A stretch of 59,175 nucleotides of DNA, taken from the NCBI GenBank assembly GCA_022821845.1, contig JAJECT010000002.1, positions 1-59,175 on the forward strand, in the 5' to 3' direction. Source of the DNA: Rhodothermales bacterium. GTDB lineage: Bacteria; Bacteroidota; Rhodothermia; Rhodothermales; VXPQ01. Shown in pieces: positions 1 through 8,116 of this stretch (its first letter is position 1; each line of letters opens with the position of its first letter). Both the position numbers and the translations under genes were made by a program. The notes under the pieces were generated by a model, which was not told the DNA's origin, ran no database searches, and was given only the letters and a program-made list of their open reading frames with translations.

Positions 1-135
1 AGCCTCCCGAAGGGCGCGTCACGGACGCAACGTACCGAATCTACTGTATTTTCTGCTGATTTCAATGATCCGGGCATGACGGTCTTTGCGGGCAATAGTG
101 ACGCGCTGAGCGAAGCGGCTTTGATCAGAGTATCC
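1..135 (+). repeat. 255-bp TIR element, right half (cut by window edge)
   Basis: This matches the right half of the full element at 49108-49362 in the same orientation. It begins at the equivalent of position 49228 of that copy and ends with the terminal motif TTGATCAGAGTATCC at 121-135. It is the reverse complement of the copy at 58924-59175, and the 3' parts of the two (for example the segment containing GCATGACGGTCTTTGCGGGC) are almost identical. No credible coding frame is present. The frame that opens at 76 runs through the tRNA gene and is spurious. Confidence 0.85.
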
Positions 136-200
136 TTTACGCCGCGCAATCCGGAAACCACGCGGAGCAAGCCCGCGAAACCCGGATTATCCCTGGCATG

Positions 201-287
201 CGGAGGGGGAGGGATTCGAACCCTCGGTGCCCCGAAGGGCACAACGGTTTTCGAGACCGCCCCGTTCGACCACTCCGGCACCCCTCC
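201..287 (-). tRNA. tRNA-Ser (anticodon CGA)
   Basis: Read on the minus strand this folds as a class II tRNA. The acceptor GGAGGGG pairs with CCCCTCC, the T-loop is GGTTCGAATCC, and there is a long variable arm (GTGCCC-TTCG-GGGCAC type). The seven-base anticodon loop CTCGAAA gives anticodon CGA, which reads UCG serine codons. The discriminator is G, as usual for serine. CCA is not encoded (CAT follows). The 184 bases from 288 to the stop of the next gene contain nothing recognisable. Confidence 0.95.
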
Positions 288-471
288 GTGGCTCGTCGAT
301 GGCGCTATCTGCCCGCGAAGGGAAGATAACCCGGCTCGCTCGATTTCGGGCGAAGAATCAACAAGCGATGCGGGCGTCTGTTCCGCAACGCTTGTCGCCG
401 GGTTCCACAAGAACGTCGCGCCGCCCCATGCAAGCGAACGCCGGACGAAAGCGGTTTCGAGGAGCGTATCC

Positions 472-945
472 CTATTTCGACCCCCGACGCCCGCCGGATT
501 GCTTATGATGGTCGGAATGGTCTGAATGCGACCCCTTGCGCCCGGGTCCCATGGACGAGGAATCCTTGCGCCCGCGGGACTTCCTGTATTTCCACGCCCG
601 CTCCATGCGTTCGTTCAGCGCCTCCAGTTGCTCCTCCGTAAGCAAGCTGTCCAGCGAGACGCGAAACGTACCCATGATCTCTTCCAGCGCCTCCCGACTC
701 TCTGCATGGTGCGCGTTGAGCGCCGCCGCCGCGTCTTCCAGCGCCGCCTGGATGGCTTCGCGCTGCGCGTCGTCCGTCGGTTCGATCATCTTGTCCATGA
801 ATCGCACGAATCCGGCCTGGGAACGCAGGGAGGTGAGCCGTTCGATACGGTTTTCCACCATAAGCGCATGGATAAATACGCCCAGCAACATGCCGATGAG
901 CAGCGTGCCCAGCAACAGCAAGATCGATTTCGTACGAGCAGTCAT
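472..945 (-). CDS. Membrane-anchored Metal_resist/Spy-CpxP-like periplasmic protein with His-rich tail
   Basis: A 157-residue protein with one N-terminal membrane segment (about residues 7-28), then a helical, charged periplasmic domain of the type seen in Spy/CpxP/ZraP and CnrX-like 'Metal_resist' proteins. It ends in a basic tail with a histidine cluster (H140, H143, H146, H147, spaced by Ser/Asp) that could bind metal ions. It is the third gene of a minus-strand cassette after an ECF sigma factor and a probable anti-sigma factor. By analogy with CnrX or CpxP systems it may act as the envelope sensor that modulates the anti-sigma factor. The family call rests on topology, length and helix pattern; the sensory role is inference. 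Confidence 0.6.
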   Translation of the reverse strand: MTARTKSILLLLGTLLIGMLLGVFIHALMVENRIERLTSLRSQAGFVRFMDKMIEPTDDAQREAIQAALEDAAAALNAHHAESREALEEIMGTFRVSLDSLLTEEQLEALNERMERAWKYRKSRGRKDSSSMGPGRKGSHSDHSDHHKQSGGRRGSK

Positions 946-990
946 GGTTTCCCGGTTCGATCCGGAATGCGTGAAAAGGTATCCTTGTAA

Positions 991-1410
991 TTACATAACC
1001 GACCAGGACAGCGCGTCCGCCAGCGATACGGACGGCAAGCCAAACACGGCTTCCAGCAAGGAAGAAGCCGCGCCCAGCGACTGGTACGTGACGGCGTTGT
1101 AGGCCGCGAACGCAAGCGCCGCCGCAAAACTGGCGGTCGCCGTACGCAGAAATATCCATTGCAGGCCGCGATAGAACGACTCGCCGAGCGCGTGCCCGTC
1201 GCCCTGCAATCGCCGCATCGCGCGTTCGCTGAAATACGGCCCGAACGATTCCGCCCGGCTCGCCCGCAACACGCCCTGCAACCCGCGCAACGCATCCAGC
1301 GCGTCCTGCAAAGGAGCTTCCTCTGCAAGGCGCGCTTCGAGCTTGCGGCGCGCCTCGGCAGGCAAGCGGTCTTCCATGTATCGTAGCAATGTTTCCTGAT
1401 CCGGGTGCAT
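991..1410 (-). CDS. Probable anti-sigma factor, single-pass membrane protein
   Basis: A 139-residue protein beginning MHPDQETLLRYMEDRLP. This resembles the N-terminal helical domain of zinc-finger-type anti-sigma factors, but the His-x3-Cys-x2-Cys zinc ligands are absent. One membrane helix lies near residues 85-106, followed by a short extracytoplasmic tail of about 30 residues. The start at 1410 lies 20 bases after the stop of the ECF sigma gene, and the Metal_resist-like gene follows 45 bases downstream. The role, sequestering the sigma factor at the inner membrane until an envelope signal arrives, is inferred from position and topology. Confidence 0.65.
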   Translation of the reverse strand: MHPDQETLLRYMEDRLPAEARRKLEARLAEEAPLQDALDALRGLQGVLRASRAESFGPYFSERAMRRLQGDGHALGESFYRGLQWIFLRTATASFAAALAFAAYNAVTYQSLGAASSLLEAVFGLPSVSLADALSWSVM

Positions 1411-1430
1411 TTCGCGCCTCGCCAATAGGT

Positions 1431-2006
1431 TTACGAATAATCCGAAAGCAGCGGGCCAAGCAACTTTTCGAGCTGCGCCAGCCCCCGCGACAATCGGGAC
1501 ATGACCGTGCCTTCCGGGATATTCAGCATCGCCGCCGTTTCCCGGGTCGAATACCCTTCCAGCATCCGCAGCGTCACAACCGCCCGCTGCGACGCGCTGA
1601 TTTCCTGCAGGGCGCGATGCACAAGCCGTTCGCGCTCCCGCCCGTCCACCGCCTCTTCCCCCTTGACGACCGGCTCGGCAAGCCGCTCCGCCTCCTGGTC
1701 GTACCGAACGAACCGCTGCCGCCGCCGCTTGCGCCGTTTCAGCGCCTTGAGCGACTGATTGATGGCGATGCGCACGATGTACGTGCCCAGCGCGGCGTCT
1801 CCCCGGTACTTGTGCAGATAGGTATGGAGACGAATAAACGTCTCCTGCCCTGCGTCTTCCGCCTCCGGGCATCTCCCCATCATGCCAATCACGGTCGCAG
1901 CCACTTGTCCCTCGTATCGTCGTATGATTTGCTCGAATGCGGATGCGTCTCCGGCGCGCGCACGCTCCACCAGTTCTTTATCCGTAGGCTTCACCGCATG
2001 CGGCAT
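1431..2006 (-). CDS. ECF (sigma-70 family group 4) RNA polymerase sigma factor
   Basis: A 191-residue protein with the two domains of ECF sigma factors. Region 2 spans residues 23-98 (including DAGQETFIRLH at 51-61 and the INQSLKALKRRKRR segment). Region 4 spans about 131-183 (SASQRAVVTLRMLEGYSTRE, then the helix-turn-helix segment IPEGTVMSRLSRG at 163-175). The open frame continues upstream, but the first Met that leaves a normal short N-terminus is at 2006. It is followed by a probable anti-sigma factor and a metal-sensor-like gene, so it probably drives an envelope or metal-stress regulon and its own cassette. Confidence 0.9.
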   Translation of the reverse strand: MPHAVKPTDKELVERARAGDASAFEQIIRRYEGQVAATVIGMMGRCPEAEDAGQETFIRLHTYLHKYRGDAALGTYIVRIAINQSLKALKRRKRRRQRFVRYDQEAERLAEPVVKGEEAVDGRERERLVHRALQEISASQRAVVTLRMLEGYSTRETAAMLNIPEGTVMSRLSRGLAQLEKLLGPLLSDYS

Positions 2007-2185
2007 AACGAATTCGCACGGTCCGTTCCGGGCAAGTACAGTTTCTGTTGTCGTATGCATGCGCAACCGGTCCATAAGAACGGTGCGCAACGATTCGATC
2101 CCCTTAAACAGGTTTTCATTCCATCCGGCCCGCGCGAATATAACGTCCCCGCCCAACGCGCCTGCATGAACCAAAAAGCGCGCCG

Positions 2186-5100
2186 TCAGGGGGCCGCGCC
2201 TTCCAGCGTCGCGCGAACCGTTTCGGCTGTCGCAGCCAGCGCCTCGTCCAGGCGCTCCGGGCGCCGCCCGCCGGCCGTGGCCAATCCGGGCCGCCCGCCC
2301 CCGCCGCCCCCCACGATCCGGGCAAGGCGCCCCACCAGGTCGCCCGCCTTCAACGCGCCCGACTGCGCAAGATCGTCGGATACGGCGGCGGCAAGATACG
2401 CCTTTCCGCCCTCCGGATCCGGCGCGCCCAGCGCGGCCACAGCCGAATCTCCCATGCGCTCGCGCATCGTTTCCGCCAAACTGCGCAACATATCCATCGG
2501 CGCCGCTTCTATCCGGCCCGTGACCACGCGAACCCCCGCCACGTCCTGCGCTTGCGCAAGAAAACCCGCCAGTTGCGCGGCAAGCGCCTCTTCCCGCAGG
2601 CGCGCTGCCTCGCGCCGAAGGCGTTTGTTTTCCGCCACCAGCCGGGCAACTTCCTCGGAAGCCGAACGCGCCGCAGAACCCAGACACTCCCGAACGCCCG
2701 CCAATTCCTGCCGCTCCCGCTCAATGACCTCCAGCGCTTCTTCGCCAACCACGGCCTCCAGGCGCCGTATGCCCGCCGCAACCGACCCTTCCGACAAAAA
2801 ACGGAAAACGCCCAATTCCCCCGTGGCGCGCACATGCGTACCGCCGCACAACTCCACCGACCAGGCCGGATCGAACGTAACGACGCGCACCCGATCTCCG
2901 TATTTTTCGCCAAACAACGCAATGGCGCCCCGCGCTTTCGCCTCGGCGATCGGAACGTCGAATTCAATGCGCGCCGGGACGTCCCGCTGAATCACCCCGT
3001 TAATCCGGGCCTGCACCGCTTCGAGGACCTCCGGCGCCACCCGCTCGTAGTGGCTGAAGTCGAAACGCAGCCGGTCGGGCGCCACAAGCGACCCTCTTTG
3101 CTGCACATGCTCTCCCAGCGCTTCGCGCAACGCCGCATGCAGCAAATGGGTCGCGGTATGATGTTTTTCGATGCGAAGCCGCCGATCCGCATCCACGACG
3201 GCGTGCACGAGCGCGCGGGGATCTGCGGGCAACCGGTCCACGCAATGCACGATGCGCCGCTGCTGTTTCTTCGTATCGAGGACCCGAATTCGCTCCCCGC
3301 CTACGTCGAGCATGCCCGTATCCCCTACCTGCCCCCCGCCTTCCCCGTAGAACGGCGTCCGGTCCAGTACGATTTCGTACCGCGCGGAAACGGTTTGCTC
3401 CGCCTTGCCGTCCGCCTGCTCGCCATTCGATGGCGCGGCAACCGCGCGCATGGCCGCAATGCGGACGTCCGTGGCTTCGAGGGCCGCGTACCCTGCGAAC
3501 AGCGAATCTCCCGGCTCGGCCTCTTCTCCCGACGTGAAGACCTCCCATGCTTCTTCCCCGTCCGCCGCGACCCTGAACGAAGCGCCCGCCCGCGCCCGCT
3601 CCTTCTGCACGCGCATAAGGTCTTCGTACCGCGCCAGGTCTTCGTCCTGCACCGCAAGGCCCTTCTCCCGCGCCATGAGTTGCGTCAAGTCCACGGGAAA
3701 CCCGTAGGTGTCGTGCAACAGGAATACGATCTCCCCCGGAACGCGCCCCTCCATAGCCGCAAAGATGAATACCCGGTAGGCTTCGTACCCCGGACGCTTC
3801 CCGAAAGCCTTTTGCAGGATATCCAGCATCTTGCGATCCGAACCCAGCAAGCTGAGCACGCCCTGCGCAGCCAGTTTCGTTTCCCGGACGCGCTGGTAAT
3901 TCGCGCCGGCATGGCCCGACCGGGCCCTGCTGTTCGCCTCGTGGACCGACAGGCCCTCGCGTTCCGCCGCGTCGCGAGCCGCCTCTTCCGCCTCCCGGAT
4001 GGCGTCGGACAACGCCTTGACATGGTTCGCAATGTACTCGAAGAATTCGATGCCCGTGCCGAGCGTACGCAGGAAATGCTCTTCTTCCGCGCGCGTGACC
4101 CGCTCCATATGCTCGCGGCGCGCGCGCAATTCCGGGAAGGCGTCGCCCATCGCGTCCGCAATGGGCGCAATGAGCCGGTAGACGAACGGCTCCCGGATCC
4201 CCAGCGCCTGGTACCCGAACCGCACGGCGCGGCGCAAAATACGCCGAATGACATAGGAGCGCCCCATATTGCCGGGCGCCACGCCATCCGCTATGGCGAA
4301 GGCGATGGCGCGCGCATGATCGGCGACCACGCGCATGGCTACGCGCCGCCGTTCGCGCTCCGCCTCGTCCTCCACGCGTATGTCGTCGTAGGAAACGATT
4401 TCCTGCCGGGGCGAAAGCGCCGCCACGCCGGCAAGCAGGGGGGCAAACAAATCCGTGTCGTAATTCGACCGCTTGCCCTGCAAGACCGCGACCAGCCGCT
4501 CCAGTCCCAGCCCGGTGTCCACGTGTACGGCCGCAAGCGGTTCAAGCGACCCGCCCGGCAGCGCATTGTACTGAATGAACACAAGATTCCACAACTCGAT
4601 GACTTCCGGGTAATCCGCATTGACCAGGTCCTTGCCGGGCGCGGCCCGACGCGCTTCGTCCGCGCGCAAGTCGATATGCACTTCCGAGCACGGCCCGCAC
4701 GGCCCCTCGTCCCCCATCATCCAGAAATTGTCCTTCGAAGGAAAGAAAAGTATGTGCGCCGGGTCGATGTTCGTTTCGGATTCCCAGAGCGCCGCCGCCT
4801 CCGAATCGGGCGGCAGGTCCAATGCCTCGTCGCCTGCGTGCACCGTAGCGTACAGCCTGTCCGGCTCCAGCCCGAATACGTCCACAAGCAACGTCCAGGC
4901 CCACCCGATGGCCTCTTTCTTGAAATACTCCCCGAAAGACCAGTTGCCCAGCATCTCGAAAAACGTATGGTGGTACGTATCGAGACCCACCTCTTCGAGG
5001 TCGTTGTGCTTCCCGGATACCCGCAGGCATTTCTGGGTGTCCGCGGCGCGGCGATACGAACGCTGGCCCGTCCCAAGAAACACATCCTTGAACTGGTTCA

Positions 5101-5236
5101 TCCCGGCATTCGTGAAAAGCAGTGTGGGGTCCCCCTCGGGCGCCAGCGAATCGCTCGGCACGATCTCGTGCCCCCGCTCCCTGAAAAAATCAAGGAACGC
5201 GCTGCGAATGTCGTTGGAAGAAAGCAAATCGGACAT
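2186..5236 (-). CDS. alaS: Alanyl-tRNA synthetase
   Basis: Charges tRNA-Ala in the cytoplasm. The class II catalytic core is clear: FTNAGMNQFKD at 41-51, the RAADTQKCLR motif at 63-72 and GNWSFGEYFK at 97-106. The editing domain carries HHTATHLLH at 692-700 and CGGTHV at 797-802, the zinc/editing-site histidines and cysteine. A coiled-coil and C-Ala domain follow. At 1016 residues it is about 140 longer than the E. coli enzyme. The extra length lies mainly around residues 420-480 and 560-600. A glycine run (residues 286-290) sits near the C-terminus, as in other AlaRS C-Ala domains. It is transcribed apart from the downstream sigma cassette (179-base gap). Confidence 0.97.
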   Translation of the reverse strand: MSDLLSSNDIRSAFLDFFRERGHEIVPSDSLAPEGDPTLLFTNAGMNQFKDVFLGTGQRSYRRAADTQKCLRVSGKHNDLEEVGLDTYHHTFFEMLGNWSFGEYFKKEAIGWAWTLLVDVFGLEPDRLYATVHAGDEALDLPPDSEAAALWESETNIDPAHILFFPSKDNFWMMGDEGPCGPCSEVHIDLRADEARRAAPGKDLVNADYPEVIELWNLVFIQYNALPGGSLEPLAAVHVDTGLGLERLVAVLQGKRSNYDTDLFAPLLAGVAALSPRQEIVSYDDIRVEDEAERERRRVAMRVVADHARAIAFAIADGVAPGNMGRSYVIRRILRRAVRFGYQALGIREPFVYRLIAPIADAMGDAFPELRARREHMERVTRAEEEHFLRTLGTGIEFFEYIANHVKALSDAIREAEEAARDAAEREGLSVHEANSRARSGHAGANYQRVRETKLAAQGVLSLLGSDRKMLDILQKAFGKRPGYEAYRVFIFAAMEGRVPGEIVFLLHDTYGFPVDLTQLMAREKGLAVQDEDLARYEDLMRVQKERARAGASFRVAADGEEAWEVFTSGEEAEPGDSLFAGYAALEATDVRIAAMRAVAAPSNGEQADGKAEQTVSARYEIVLDRTPFYGEGGGQVGDTGMLDVGGERIRVLDTKKQQRRIVHCVDRLPADPRALVHAVVDADRRLRIEKHHTATHLLHAALREALGEHVQQRGSLVAPDRLRFDFSHYERVAPEVLEAVQARINGVIQRDVPARIEFDVPIAEAKARGAIALFGEKYGDRVRVVTFDPAWSVELCGGTHVRATGELGVFRFLSEGSVAAGIRRLEAVVGEEALEVIERERQELAGVRECLGSAARSASEEVARLVAENKRLRREAARLREEALAAQLAGFLAQAQDVAGVRVVTGRIEAAPMDMLRSLAETMRERMGDSAVAALGAPDPEGGKAYLAAAVSDDLAQSGALKAGDLVGRLARIVGGGGGGRPGLATAGGRRPERLDEALAATAETVRATLEGAAP

Positions 5237-5345
5237 ATTAAGGATAATTCAACAGATGCGGAGCGGGCGCAAGGGCCCTGCGCAAAGGATTCGGCAGTCG
5301 CAAGTGAACGAAGCGGCGGGCGCAATGTGCCCGCGCGGCGGACGC

Positions 5346-6011
5346 CTACGCCATGGCGCCCTGCTTCGCTCGCCGTTTCCGGGCTTGCGCGACGTCGCTG
5401 GGCGCGCCCCGCGAAACGTACGGATTCTCCGCCGCATAAAACCGCCACGGCAAATCGACGCCGCGGGTAATTCCGACGCGGGACGAGGTCTTGATGGCAA
5501 GCGGGGCTTCGTCTTCCGGGTCCCTCGCATACAGCGGCGGCTCCGTAAAAGGCGTCTTGTGCAGCCCGCCGTCGATCCCGAAAGCCTGGGCCAGTTTGCC
5601 GGGGCCGTTCGCCAGGTCGATATCCCGCTGCGCCCTTGCCCGCCGCGCATACATGGACGCCAGGCCCTCGAGCGGCTCTACGGCGCGCAACAGGACGCCT
5701 CCGCCCGTGCCCTCTGGCTCCGTCACCACATTCATCAGCCAGTGGACCCCATAGGTAAGGTAGACGTACGCGGTCCCCGGCTTGCCAAACAGGTCGCGCC
5801 CGCGGCCTTCCGGCTTGAGCGCCCCGGTTCGCCGATCCAGCAAGCCCCATCCATGGAACGCGGGGTCGTCCTGCGTATAGGCCTCCGTCTCCACGATGCG
5901 GCCCGCCAGTTCGGTCCCGTCGTCCAGTACGCGCACAAGATGCTTGCCGACGAGGTCCCGGGCCACCTCCAGCGTAGGCCGGTTATAAAAATTTTTCGTT
6001 AAAATGCGCAT
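5346..6011 (-). CDS. mpg: DNA-3-methyladenine glycosylase (AAG/MPG family)
   Basis: Excises alkylated purines such as 3-methyladenine, opening base-excision repair. The 221-residue sequence from the Met at 6011 shows the AAG fold landmarks: FYNRPTLEVARDLVGK near the N-terminus, the catalytic glutamate in GRIVETEAYTQDDPAFHG, the TAYVYLTYGVHWLMNVVTEP strand and the RAVEPLEG segment. Between DPAFHG and LFGKPG there is an insertion of roughly ten residues compared with common bacterial members. The longer upstream frame has no conserved content. It lies 109 bases downstream of the alaS start, on the same strand. Confidence 0.93.
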   Translation of the reverse strand: MRILTKNFYNRPTLEVARDLVGKHLVRVLDDGTELAGRIVETEAYTQDDPAFHGWGLLDRRTGALKPEGRGRDLFGKPGTAYVYLTYGVHWLMNVVTEPEGTGGGVLLRAVEPLEGLASMYARRARAQRDIDLANGPGKLAQAFGIDGGLHKTPFTEPPLYARDPEDEAPLAIKTSSRVGITRGVDLPWRFYAAENPYVSRGAPSDVAQARKRRAKQGAMA

Positions 6012-6271
6012 GGCGAGCGTAACCTTGCAACCAAATCTTTCGTAACGGCGATATACGCGCCGGAATTTTCCGCCCGGAACGCGCCCGAACCCGGACGAGA
6101 AGCCTTCGCGGCGGCAAACATACGATGCAAGCGATGGAAAGGATGCAATCCCCGTCGTTATCGTTGTTTTTGCAACGCCCGGAAGAGAGGCGAAATATCT
6201 GAACGCAGGTTCAGGCGCAAGGCGCCCACCCGGCGCTTCCCCGATTTTTTCAAAAAAACTTCCCCGTTTCC
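6012..6271. other. Divergent intergenic region, mpg / DUF4097-like gene
   Basis: These 260 bases separate divergently transcribed genes and should hold both promoters. A small hairpin-forming segment (CGTTG, T-rich loop, CAACG) lies near 6161-6176. I could not assign -33/-7 boxes with confidence. No coding potential is visible. Confidence 0.4.
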
Positions 6272-7426
6272 ATGCGCTCCACGCTCCGTATCGCAGGCTC
6301 CGCCATGGCCTTGTTGCTTCTGGCCGTCGCCGCCACCCTGTTTTTTGATCGCGCAGAACCCGCTGCGTACGCCGCGCCAAACCATGCCGACCGCCTTGCC
6401 CTCCATGCCGACGCACAGAACCCGGACGGCGTCCGGGGCCAGGCCGAAGAGGAGATGATCGACGAAACCTTTTCCGTGCAGCCTGGAGAGGCGCTGCGCG
6501 TGGACGTCGGGCACAGCGACGTCCATATCGAAAAAAGCGACGGAAACGAAGCGCGCATTCGCGTCGTGCTGGAAGGCGAGCAAATCACCGACCGCCTGCG
6601 CGAGTTTTACGAATACCTGAACTTCGAGACAGGACAAGCGAACGGCGCGCTTTTCGTCCGCACGAATCCCGACGGCAAGTGGCGCTGGAACCGGAACGGA
6701 TGGCGCCTGCGCGGCGGCGTCCACGTGTATATTTCCGTGCCGGAGGTGTTCGACGCCGATATGGACATAGCCCATGGCGACGTGGAAATAGACGCCCTGA
6801 AAGGCGCCCTGAAGATGGACCTTGCCCATGGGGACATAGACGCCGGATCGCTAAGCGGCGCCTCGTTGTCCATAGACATAGCGCACGGCGACGTGCAGAC
6901 CAGTCAGGTGGGCAGCGAACGCGTCCGGCTGGCCTTGCAGCATGGCGACCTTTCGGCAAGCAGCATCGACGCGCAGGGCGTGGAAGTGCATACCGCCCAC
7001 GGCGATATCGAACTGAACGAGGTGGCTGCGGAAACGGTCCGCATCCGCGCGGCGCACGGGGACATCGACCTGGACCGCATTGCCGCCGGTGAAATCGACG
7101 TAGACGTAGCCCATGGGGACATTCACGTGCGGGAAATGAACGGCTATCCGCGCATGGAAGCCCGGCATGGAGACATCAGCCTGTACTTCGTCGAAGCGGC
7201 GGGCGGCAAGTTCAGCGCCGCGCATGGAGATATCGACCTGTACGCGCCGGCACAGGCCGCGCTGGACGTCGATCTGAAGGCCTCGGACATTGCTATGGCA
7301 AACGCTTTCCGGACGCGGTTCGAGGGCGTAAGCAAGGACAAGGAAGTGCAGGGCCGGGTGAATGGCGGCGGTCCCGAATTGCATGCCCGCGCCTCCCATG
7401 GAGACGTTGCGCTCCGGGCGCGATAG
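6272..7426 (+). CDS. Exported DUF4097-like beta-helix repeat protein with 'AHGDI' repeats
   Basis: A 384-residue protein with an N-terminal signal or anchor (residues 1-25) and a second half built of regular repeats about 17-20 residues long. Each carries a turn of the form (A/Q/R/S)HGD(I/V/L). I count ten HGD turns plus one HSD at the start. This is the signature of right-handed beta-helix or putative adhesin (DUF4097) proteins, in which each repeat forms one coil rung. The histidine-aspartate ladder would stack along one face. The function of DUF4097 proteins is unknown. The gene stands alone between divergent mpg and convergent thioesterase genes. Confidence 0.7.
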   Translation: MRSTLRIAGSAMALLLLAVAATLFFDRAEPAAYAAPNHADRLALHADAQNPDGVRGQAEEEMIDETFSVQPGEALRVDVGHSDVHIEKSDGNEARIRVVLEGEQITDRLREFYEYLNFETGQANGALFVRTNPDGKWRWNRNGWRLRGGVHVYISVPEVFDADMDIAHGDVEIDALKGALKMDLAHGDIDAGSLSGASLSIDIAHGDVQTSQVGSERVRLALQHGDLSASSIDAQGVEVHTAHGDIELNEVAAETVRIRAAHGDIDLDRIAAGEIDVDVAHGDIHVREMNGYPRMEARHGDISLYFVEAAGGKFSAAHGDIDLYAPAQAALDVDLKASDIAMANAFRTRFEGVSKDKEVQGRVNGGGPELHARASHGDVALRAR

Positions 7427-7481
7427 GCGGGCCCGCGCATGCTACGCGCCATGCCGGGGCGGACAGGCGACGGAACGCCGC

Positions 7482-7955
7482 TCAGGAACGAGGTTCCGGC
7501 GCCGCAAGCACGATGATGGTCAAGCGGCTCACGCCCACAAGCGCGCCGGCGGCGTTTTCGATGCGAATTTCCCAGACGTGCGTAGTTCGCCCGATGTGCA
7601 AGGGGCGCGCCGTGCCCGTGACTTCGCCGGGGGCGGGCGCCCGCCGAATATGATTTACGGAAATGTCCAGTCCCAGACAACGCTTTCTGGACCGGTCCAC
7701 GCACAACCAGGCCGCCACGCTCCCCAATGTTTCCGCAAACGCGGCGGACGCTCCGCCGTGCATGATGCCCCGGGGCTGCATGGTCCGCTCGTCTACCGGC
7801 ATCACGCCGCGCAGAAAATCGGGGCCGATCTCCGTAAACCGAATGCCGAGATGGGAAGCAAGCGTACCCTCGGTCATGTCGGCGAGCGCGCTCAGGTCGG
7901 GCGCATCGAACCAGATGGGCGCCGCAGCGGATTCTTGCGAAGAGGATTTACGCAT
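7482..7955 (-). CDS. Hotdog-fold thioesterase (PaaI/EntH/YdiI-like)
   Basis: A 157-residue protein with the hotdog thioesterase core. The segment PRGIMHGGASAAFAETLGS holds the HGG turn and the glutamate expected to be catalytic, followed by the typical GLDISVNHIRRAP strand and the C-terminal VWEIRIENAAG...VSRLTIIVL strands. It probably hydrolyses an acyl- or aryl-CoA thioester; the substrate is not predictable. The start codon is 2 bases after the CCA end of the tRNA-Gly gene on the same strand, so the mRNA is probably released by tRNA 3' processing. The long upstream continuation of the frame crosses the tRNA and is not coding. Confidence 0.85.
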   Translation of the reverse strand: MRKSSSQESAAAPIWFDAPDLSALADMTEGTLASHLGIRFTEIGPDFLRGVMPVDERTMQPRGIMHGGASAAFAETLGSVAAWLCVDRSRKRCLGLDISVNHIRRAPAPGEVTGTARPLHIGRTTHVWEIRIENAAGALVGVSRLTIIVLAAPEPRS

Positions 7956-7957
7956 TA

Positions 7958-8033
7958 TGGAGCGGAAGACGGGATTCGAACCCGCGACCTTTTGCATGGC
8001 AAGCAAATGCTCTACCAACTGAGCTACTTCCGC
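7958..8033 (-). tRNA. tRNA-Gly (anticodon GCC), CCA encoded
   Basis: The minus strand folds into a class I tRNA. The acceptor GCGGAAG pairs with CTTCCGC, the D-arm is AGCTCAGTTGGTAGAGC, and the anticodon stem TTTGC/GCAAA carries loop TTGCCAT, giving anticodon GCC (Gly). The T-arm is GCGGGTTCGAATCCCGT and the discriminator is T. Genomic CCA follows at 7960-7958. It sits between asd (83 bases upstream) and the thioesterase (2 bases downstream). Confidence 0.96.
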
Positions 8034-8116
8034 AGGACCCAAAACGGAACGGCTTGTACAAACGCAACGAAGACATTCGTGTTCCCCGCAATTGCTAAGG
8101 CGCCGCCCAGGCCCAA

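Noticed and set aside
76-525. Long plus-strand open frame over the tRNA-Ser
   Set aside because: It runs through the TIR element and a tRNA gene in GC-rich DNA; no conserved protein content.
2552-5470. 972-codon plus-strand frame opposite alaS
   Set aside because: It is the antisense shadow of alaS; composition is Arg/His/Pro-rich without any domain.
6161-6176. Hairpin CGTTG-TTTTTG-CAACG as a terminator
   Set aside because: Stem of only 5 bp without a following T run, between divergent genes where no terminator is expected.
6770-7426. HGD repeats as a DNA tandem repeat or CRISPR-like array
   Set aside because: The periodicity is at protein level; DNA repeats are not identical and lie inside a coding frame. 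No CRISPR repeat-spacer pattern exists in the window.
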